A stretch of DNA of 46,575 nt from an uncultured Mycolicibacterium sp. (GTDB taxonomy: Bacteria; Actinomycetota; Actinomycetes; Mycobacteriales; Mycobacteriaceae), in the NCBI GenBank assembly GCA_945957405.1, contig CAMFLL010000010.1:1-46575 (forward strand). Direction: 5' to 3'. The first letter of the stretch is position 1; the number at the start of each line of letters is the position of its first letter. Below the pieces are notes generated by a model. The model was not told the DNA's origin. It saw nothing but the letters and a program-made list of their open reading frames with translations, and searched no databases. The position numbers and the translations under genes are program-made. Shown in pieces: positions 41,203-46,575 of this stretch.

Positions 41203-41988
41203 ATGGCAGCCGATGTCGATGAGGCTTCCAGCAGGCACAAACCCCTGCTGGTGCTGGGCAAGATCACCGAGATCCTCGATGCGTTCTCCTTGTCCAGACC
41301 GTCGATGACCCTCGGGGAACTGCAGCAGGCCACGGGGCTCCCCACGTCGACGGTGCAGCGTCTGGTCACCAACATGGCGGCGCAGGGCTTCCTGGACCGG
41401 GCCGGTGACCAGGTGCGGGTCGGCACCCGGATGGCGTTCTGGGCCGCGTCGGCGATGAAGGATCTCGACATCCTCACGGTGCTCAAACCGGTGCTCACCG
41501 AGATGCGCGACACCACCGGGGAAACGGCGTGTTTCTTCCGGATCGAGCAGCACTACCGAGTCTGCGTGGCGATCGCCGAGACGCATCACGCGCTGCGCCG
41601 CGACATGTACGTCGGGAAACTCATTCCGCTGCATGCCGGTTCGGCGGGGCGGGTGTTGCTGGCGTGGCATCCGGCGCTCGCCGAGGAGATCATCACCGGC
41701 CCCCTGGAACCCATGACCGAAGGCACCGTGACCAGTGCCGACGAACTGCGCACGCTGATCGCCGCGGCCCGTGCCGACGGTTACGCCATCAGTGTCGGTG
41801 AACGCGAGGACTCGGCCGCAGGCCTGTCGGCCCCCGTCTTCGACGCCTCCGGTGAGTGCATCGGGGCGTTGATGATCAGCGGCCCGACGCTGCGGATGTC
41901 GCGGGAGCGTTGCGAGGCGTGGGTCGATCTGCTGGTGGGCTACGCCGAACGCGTGACCAGGACGATCGGCGGCCGGATCGTCGCGTGA
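41203..41988 (+). CDS. IclR-family transcriptional regulator
   Basis: 261 aa. The N-terminal winged helix (LGKITEILDAFSLSRPSMTL, then LQQATGLPTSTVQRLVTNMA) and the C-terminal effector-binding domain (HAGSAGRVLLAW, GYAISVGEREDSAAGLSAPV, GALMISGPTLRM) are typical. The effector is usually a small carboxylic acid. ATG 41203 is preferred over 41170 because of the leaderless-type -10 before it. It converges on the 2-hydroxyacid dehydrogenase with 16 bp between stops, so it sits at the 3' end of the CoA-transferase/lyase operon and is a plausible, though not adjacent-promoter, regulator of it. Confidence 0.92.
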   Translation: MAADVDEASSRHKPLLVLGKITEILDAFSLSRPSMTLGELQQATGLPTSTVQRLVTNMAAQGFLDRAGDQVRVGTRMAFWAASAMKDLDILTVLKPVLTEMRDTTGETACFFRIEQHYRVCVAIAETHHALRRDMYVGKLIPLHAGSAGRVLLAWHPALAEEIITGPLEPMTEGTVTSADELRTLIAAARADGYAISVGEREDSAAGLSAPVFDASGECIGALMISGPTLRMSRERCEAWVDLLVGYAERVTRTIGGRIVA

Positions 41989-42004
41989 GACAGCCGGTTT
42001 CGGC

Positions 42005-43000
42005 TCAGCGCGGCCATGCCTCGGGGTTGACCGGGTGCGGGGGAAGCTCGCCACGTGCCATGGCGATGGCGTTCTCTGCACACAGCCGCGCCATCTCGGC
42101 CCGAACCGAGACGGTGGCGCTACCGAGGTGCGGTAGCAGAACGGTGTTGGGCAGTTCGGCCAGACCCTCAGCCAATTCGGGCTCGGCCTCGTACACGTCG
42201 AGCCCGGCGCCGGCAATCTGACCCGACTGCAGGGCCCGCACCAGCGCCGCCTCATCCACCACCGGGCCGCGGGCCGTGTTGACCAGAATCGCCGACGGTT
42301 TCATCCGGGACAACACATCCGCGTCGACGAGGTGCCGGGTCTGGTCGGTCAGCGGTACGTGCAGCGACAGGACGTCGCTGGCCTCGACGAGCTCGGGCCA
42401 GGACAGATGGCGCGCGCGACCGGCGAACTCCCCGAGCTCGTCGTCGTCCACCGGGCGGTCACCGGGTGGGCGCGGGCAGAACGCCACCTCCATACCGCAC
42501 GCCAGCGCGCGGCGTGCGGTGGCCCGCGCGATACGCCCGAAACCAGCCAGTCCCAGCGTCTTCCGGGTGATGTCATGACCGAGCATCAGCTCGGGCTCCC
42601 AGCCGGTGAACTTCCCCGCGCGGACATACTGATCGGCTTCGACGCACCGCCGGGCCACCCCGAGGATGAGCAGCATGGCGATATCCGCGGTGGCGTCGGT
42701 CAGCACGCCGGGGGTGTTCCCGATCATGATCCCGCGCCGGGTGGCACCGTCGATGTCGATGTTGTTGACGCCGACCGCGACGTTGCTGACACCGGTGATG
42801 AGGGCCTCGTCGAGCAGCGCACTGTCGAAGACGTCGCTCAATTGCGCCACCACGACGCGGTATTCACCGGATCGGCACGCCGCGACGAGTTCGGAGTGCG
42901 TGGGCGGCTGCGGCGGCAACACCACCTCACCGGCGGCGCGCAGCATGGCCATCCCCGGTTCCGGCAGCGCACTGGTGACCAGGAAGTCGGTCGGCGGCAT
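42005..43000 (-). CDS. D-2-hydroxyacid dehydrogenase (glyoxylate/hydroxypyruvate reductase-like)
   Basis: 331 aa. NAD(P)-binding GLAGFGRIARATARRAL and catalytic Arg (NTARGPVVDE), Glu (DVYEAEPEL) and His (LLPHLGSAT) are in the expected order. The enzyme reduces a 2-keto acid or oxidises a D-2-hydroxy acid. Its ATG follows directly after the TAG of the HMG-CoA-lyase-like gene with no gap, so it is the last gene of that operon. A role in handling the short keto acid released by the lyase is inferred. Confidence 0.93.
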   Translation of the reverse strand: MPPTDFLVTSALPEPGMAMLRAAGEVVLPPQPPTHSELVAACRSGEYRVVVAQLSDVFDSALLDEALITGVSNVAVGVNNIDIDGATRRGIMIGNTPGVLTDATADIAMLLILGVARRCVEADQYVRAGKFTGWEPELMLGHDITRKTLGLAGFGRIARATARRALACGMEVAFCPRPPGDRPVDDDELGEFAGRARHLSWPELVEASDVLSLHVPLTDQTRHLVDADVLSRMKPSAILVNTARGPVVDEAALVRALQSGQIAGAGLDVYEAEPELAEGLAELPNTVLLPHLGSATVSVRAEMARLCAENAIAMARGELPPHPVNPEAWPR

Positions 43001-43942
43001 CTAGCGGTGTCCTCCCTCGATCACCCAGGGGAACGCGGCGGCCTTGGAGCGCGCTCCCTGAGCGGTCTTCGAACGATTGGGCTCACCCAGTTCGGCGAGC
43101 ATCTTGTCGGTGAGATCCACCATCGATTCCAGCACATCAGGTGTGAACCAGTCCGGCCGCGTCGCGAACAGCAGGTCTTCGGACGACGTGTTGCCGCTGG
43201 CACCCGGGGCGAAGGGGCAACCACCGAGCCCGCCCAGGGATCCGTCGACCATCGCCGCACCGGCCGTGATGGCGGCCAGGGTGTTGGCCACTCCCAGCCC
43301 CCAGGTGTCATGACCGTGGAACACCAACCGGCGCTGCGGTGTTCGAGACCGTGCCGCGTCGAACAGGGCGGTGACCTGAACGGGGACCGCCTGCCCCAGG
43401 GTGTCGCACAGCACCAGGTCGGCGGCCCCGTCGGTGCGCGGGTCATCGGCGATCGCGATCACGGTGTCGACGGGCACCTCACCCTCGAACGGGCAGGTGA
43501 AGGCGGTGGCGATGCACAACTGGATCGTGCCGCCGACCGACTCCGTGATGGCGACGGCATCGGGAAAGGCGGCGACGCTGGCCTCCGTCGAGCGCCCGAT
43601 GTTGGCCTGGTTGTGCGCGTCCGAGGCTGACAGGCAGTACTGGAACTTACGTGCCCCCGCGGCCGCTGCTTTCTCGATGTGGCGTGGGGTGGCGACCCAG
43701 ACCCAGCAGCGGGCGAGTTCGTCGGCCGTGAGTTCGCCGATCACCTCCAGGGTGTTGGCCATCGGCGGCACCAGGTCGCCGCGGGCCATCGACCCGATCT
43801 CCAGCTCTGGGACACCGAGGCCGAGGAGTTGGCGGGCGATCTGGACCTTACGCTCGGTCTCGAGCAGCTTGCCGGTCAGTTGCAGGCCGTCGCGCAGGGT
43901 GACGTCGCGCAGCGCTGCCGCAGGTGTGAAGCCGTATGTCAT
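43001..43942 (-). CDS. Hydroxymethylglutaryl-CoA lyase-like enzyme
   Basis: 313 aa TIM-barrel of the HMG-CoA lyase branch. Catalytic/metal residues: RDVTLRDGLQ (12-21), H209/H211 in FHGHDTWG and the signature GGLGGCPFAPGASGN with C242. These are close to true HMG-CoA lyases, which cleave to acetyl-CoA and acetoacetate; some relatives cleave other 3-hydroxy-3-methyl acyl-CoAs. Its ATG overlaps the CoA-transferase stop (ATGA), which suggests that the CoA thioester made by the transferase is the substrate. Confidence 0.92.
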   Translation of the reverse strand: MTYGFTPAAALRDVTLRDGLQLTGKLLETERKVQIARQLLGLGVPELEIGSMARGDLVPPMANTLEVIGELTADELARCWVWVATPRHIEKAAAAGARKFQYCLSASDAHNQANIGRSTEASVAAFPDAVAITESVGGTIQLCIATAFTCPFEGEVPVDTVIAIADDPRTDGAADLVLCDTLGQAVPVQVTALFDAARSRTPQRRLVFHGHDTWGLGVANTLAAITAGAAMVDGSLGGLGGCPFAPGASGNTSSEDLLFATRPDWFTPDVLESMVDLTDKMLAELGEPNRSKTAQGARSKAAAFPWVIEGGHR

Positions 43943-45159
43943 CGATGTCCTCCATCTGCGTCGAGCCCCAGCAGTTCGTGCAGCACCTCGTCGGTGTGCT
44001 CGCCCAGGTCGGGACCGACATTGCGGATCGGCAGTGATGCGTCGCCGATCACCGGCACGATACCCGGGAATCCCACCGTGGCGGGGTGGTCGCCACCGGT
44101 GTCAACGGCGAAGTCCTGGATCATGTTTCGGGCCGCATACTGTTCGTCGGTACAGATGTCGGCGGCGGTGTAGATCGGTCCGGACGGCACACCCGCGGCG
44201 TCGAGCAGCGCCAGCGCCTGGGCCCGGGTGTGCTGCATGGTCCATTCACCGATGGCCCCGTCCAGCTCGTCGCGGCGCAGCCAGCGCCCCGCATTGGTGG
44301 CCAGATCCGGGTCGGTCGCCAGGTCGGGCCTGCCGATCAGCTCCATGTAGCGGCCGAAGATGGCATCACCGTTGCCGGCGATGATGATGCTGGTGCCGTC
44401 GTTGCACGGGTAGGCGTTGGTGGGCGCGATACCCTCCATCCGCCCGCCGACGCGTTCACGCTTCACGCCGTATGCCAGGTAGTCCGGCACCAGTGACTCC
44501 ATCACCGACAGGATCGATTCGTTGAGTGCGACGTCGATGACGCGCTGCGGCAGGGTGATCGGCGGCTGGTCACCGCCACGGGTGACTTCGCGCTGGAACA
44601 GAGCCATCACGGTGCCGAACGCGGCGTAGATGCCGGCGATCGAGTCGCCGATGGACACCCCGACCCGCACCGGGGCACGGTCTGGATCGCCGACCAGTTC
44701 CCGCATCCCGCCGATGGCCTCCGCGACCGCGGCGAAGCCCGGCCGGTCCGACAACGGACCGGTCTGACCGAACGCGGAGATGCGGGTGATCACCAGGTCG
44801 GGATTGGCCTCGTTGAGCTGCTCGGGTCCCAGTCCCCACCTCTCCAGCGTGCCGGGGCGAAAGTTCTCCAGCACCACGTCGCAGTGCCGCACCAGCTCCA
44901 ACACGAGCTCACGGCCGCGTTCGGTCTTGAGGTCAAGCACGATCGACTTCTTGTTGCGGTTGATGGTGCGGTAGAGCATCGAGGTGGACCCTGCATACAG
45001 CCGCCAGTTGCGCAGCTCGTCCCCGGTGCCCGGGCGTTCCACCTTGATGACCTCGGCACCGAAGTCGGCCAGCATCCGCCCGGCGGTGGGAGCGGCGATG
45101 TAATTGCCCAGTTCCAGGACGCGTACGCCGTCAAGTGGTCGAATATCGTTGTGTGTCAT
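43939..45159 (-). CDS. Class III (CaiB/BaiF) CoA-transferase
   Basis: 406 aa, usual length. The N-terminus (LDGVRVLELGNYIAAPTAGR) and KVERPGTGDELRNW are family signatures, and D172 in VSIGDSIAGIYAAF is the catalytic Asp equivalent of formyl-CoA transferase D169. The enzyme moves CoA from a donor thioester to a carboxylic acid. Between a carboxylate permease and an HMG-CoA-lyase-like enzyme, activation of a branched dicarboxylic acid such as 3-hydroxy-3-methylglutarate or a citramalate-type acid is the best guess. It lies 22 bp after the permease gene. Confidence 0.95.
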   Translation of the reverse strand: MTHNDIRPLDGVRVLELGNYIAAPTAGRMLADFGAEVIKVERPGTGDELRNWRLYAGSTSMLYRTINRNKKSIVLDLKTERGRELVLELVRHCDVVLENFRPGTLERWGLGPEQLNEANPDLVITRISAFGQTGPLSDRPGFAAVAEAIGGMRELVGDPDRAPVRVGVSIGDSIAGIYAAFGTVMALFQREVTRGGDQPPITLPQRVIDVALNESILSVMESLVPDYLAYGVKRERVGGRMEGIAPTNAYPCNDGTSIIIAGNGDAIFGRYMELIGRPDLATDPDLATNAGRWLRRDELDGAIGEWTMQHTRAQALALLDAAGVPSGPIYTAADICTDEQYAARNMIQDFAVDTGGDHPATVGFPGIVPVIGDASLPIRNVGPDLGEHTDEVLHELLGLDADGGHR

Positions 45160-45181
45160 CAGAATTCCCGTCGTAATTGCT

Positions 45182-46527
45182 CTAGAACAGTGCGCTCATC
45201 GGCAGGATGAGCAGGATCGCCACCACCGATGCGACGGACACTCCGACAGTGCAGGTCTTTAGTGTCCCGCGCGTGGTCTGTCCCATCAATGACTGCAGCA
45301 GCCAGAAAGTGTTGCTCGTGACGTGCACGGCGAACAGCGATCCGGCGCCGGCGGCCAGGGCCAGCATGACGGGGTCGAGCCCGAGCAACGGTGCCACCGG
45401 CGCGAGGATGCCCGCCGAGGTGATGGCCGAGATCGTCACCGAGCCCACCGCGATGTGCAGCACCGCGGCGACCACCCACACCATGAGCAGCGGTGCGGCC
45501 TTACTGGCGGTGAAGTATTCACCGAGGATGTCGCCCAGCCCGGTGGCGTTGATGGTGGCGGCCAACGAACCGCCCACGCCGGTGAGGATCAGGATCTGGC
45601 CGCTCTCCTTGAAGCCGGTGGCGATGGAGCGCTCGACGAGTTTGGCGCCGAAGGCGTAGCGGCCCACCAGGCTCGTACCGATCAGGCCGAAGAGGAGCGC
45701 GACCACAGGTTGGGAGATGAACGTGATCACGGGCATGTGGATACCTGCCACGTCGAGAACGGCGCCGGTGGCGATCAGCACCAGCGAGCCCAGCAGCGGT
45801 CCCAGCAGGATGATCAGCGGGGTCTCGGCACGCGCGGGCGCCGTCGGTGTCGTCTTGGTGGCTACGGTCTTGGTGGCTGCGGTCTTGGTGGCTACCGCGG
45901 CCGCACCCGCTGGTGCCGCTGTAGTGGCGGGCTCGTCGTCAGAGGTGATCGGGGAATCCTCGTCGGTATCCGCCTGCGTGTCGTCACCCAGGAATCCCTG
46001 CTCGTCGCGTTCCGGATCCCACCAGCCGTGGTTGAACAGGAAGGACATGATCGCCACCGTGATCGCGACCGTCGGGATGACCAGGGCGACGCCGAAGAGC
46101 AGCATCTTGCCCAGCGGTACGTGCAGCAGGCCGGCCAGCGCCAGCGCGCCGACGCCCGGGACCGTCAACACGATGCCGCATTCCAGGCCGATCGCCATCG
46201 CGGTGGCCATCCGGGCGGTGCCGTTCTTGCCGATGCGCTTGGCCAGGTCGCGGGCCAGTGGCGCCGAGATCACCAGCAGCACGTCGAGGAAGATCGACTG
46301 CAGGAAAGTCGCAATGGTCAACGACATGGCGTACGGCATGCGTTTCGGGCCGAACACCCTCAGCAGCGTGCCCACCAGGCGCTGAATGGCGCCCATCTGC
46401 TGCAGCATCGCCCCCATGAGCACGCCGAAGGCGATCAGCAGGCCGACCTCGGCCATGATGTCGCCGAACCCGCCGGTGACCGCTTCGATCGTCTTGTCGA
46501 TGCCGAGTTTCGTGGACAGCCCGAGGT
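45182..46527 (-). CDS. GntP-family permease, 5' partial (cut by contig end)
   Basis: About 448 residues remain; the start lies beyond the contig end, and the in-frame ATG at 46454-46456 is internal because the GntP sequence continues upstream (LGLSTKLGIDKTIEAVTGGF, then GDI). Around ten membrane segments remain, with signatures GLLIAFGVLMGAML, LECGIVLTVPGVGAL and TVSISAI-type GSVTISAITSAGILAPV. Between the halves is an acidic, Thr/Ala-rich cytoplasmic-type loop of ~65 residues with TKTAATKTVATKT repeats. GntP members carry gluconate or other small organic acids with protons; here import of the acid activated by the CoA-transferase is inferred. Confidence 0.9.
45852..45896. repeat. Three tandem 15-bp repeats within the permease gene
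   Basis: The unit GTCTTGGTGGCTACG occurs three times (45852-45866, 45867-45881, 45882-45896) with one or two changes, coding for Ala-Thr-Lys-Thr-x repeats in the central loop of the GntP permease. The 15-bp period keeps the frame, so copy number could vary without breaking the gene. Confidence 0.85.
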
Positions 46528-46575
46528 CTGTCTCTTATACACATCTGACGCTGCCGACGAAGAGGAGAGTGGGGG
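46528..46575. other. Nextera transposase adapter read-through (not genomic)
   Basis: From 46528 the sequence begins CTGTCTCTTATACACATCT, the reverse complement of the Tn5 mosaic end, continuing with GACGCTGCCGACGA, the Read-1 adapter of Nextera libraries. The last 15 bases (46561-46575) resemble an i5 index AGAGGATA followed by adapter GTG..., with mismatches that are all G, as seen in low-quality two-colour Illumina base calls. An apparent reading frame that starts in the adapter (MCIRDR...) is an artefact. Confidence 0.97.

Noticed and set aside
45984..46544. Minus-strand frame beginning MCIRDR
   Set aside because: Its start is translated from Nextera adapter; the remainder is a shadow of the GntP permease.

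Overview
This is a gene-dense, GC-rich (roughly two-thirds G+C) contig end from a mycobacterium, most likely a fast-growing environmental Mycolicibacterium-type species. The evidence is two secreted cutinase-family proteins, a KasA/KasB-type ketosynthase homologue, many GTG starts, 4-nt ATGA/GTGA gene overlaps, several start codons that look leaderless, and a cobF gene, which the M. tuberculosis complex is known to have lost. No rRNA, tRNA, CRISPR array or insertion sequence was recognised. The right edge is not genome: from 46528 the sequence is an Illumina Nextera adapter.

Region 1 (1-9.9 kb) is mixed: a membrane-anchored PQQ-type propeller protein (5' end missing), a YkuE-type metallophosphoesterase, a GlxA-type regulator with a strong palindrome in its promoter, two SnoaL/NTF2-fold proteins, an orphan Rcp1-like receiver protein, an unrecognised 187-aa protein, a KasA-like ketosynthase whose catalytic Cys is Asp, an MFS transporter divergent from its ArsR-like regulator, and a VOC protein.

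Region 2 (9.9-21.7 kb) is a sugar regulon. A nine-gene minus-strand operon runs GatZ-family protein, AgaS-like SIS isomerase, BadF-type kinase, DMT transporter, GH4 glycosidase, solute-binding lipoprotein, two permeases and ATPase, possibly continuing into a Nudix hydrolase. It is divergent from a DeoR regulator. The content fits uptake and breakdown of galactosamine-type or galactoside sugars through tagatose 6-phosphate.

Region 3 (21.8-31.7 kb): a cutinase-like protein; a TetR gene with three operator-like repeats facing a flavin monooxygenase / alpha-beta hydrolase / SDR operon that looks like an aromatic or cyclic-ketone ring-cleavage route; a RibD-C reductase; a phospholipase D family protein; and a DUF3516 helicase.

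Region 4 (31.7-36.1 kb): an HxlR regulator facing a tightly overlapped four-gene operon of nitrilase-superfamily hydrolase, an unrecognised internally duplicated membrane protein, an amidase-signature enzyme and a cis-CaaD-like tautomerase. This is the best candidate for an undescribed catabolic system, probably for a nitrile, amide or carbamoyl compound.

Region 5 (36.1-46.5 kb): cobF-cobQ-cobU (B12 synthesis), a secreted lipoprotein, a second cutinase, an S4 RNA-binding protein, and an IclR regulator next to a GntP permease / CaiB CoA-transferase / HMG-CoA lyase-like / 2-hydroxyacid dehydrogenase operon that looks like branched dicarboxylic acid catabolism. No gene-free stretch exceeds 300 bases; the two longest (3734-3982 and 39711-39966) are described.
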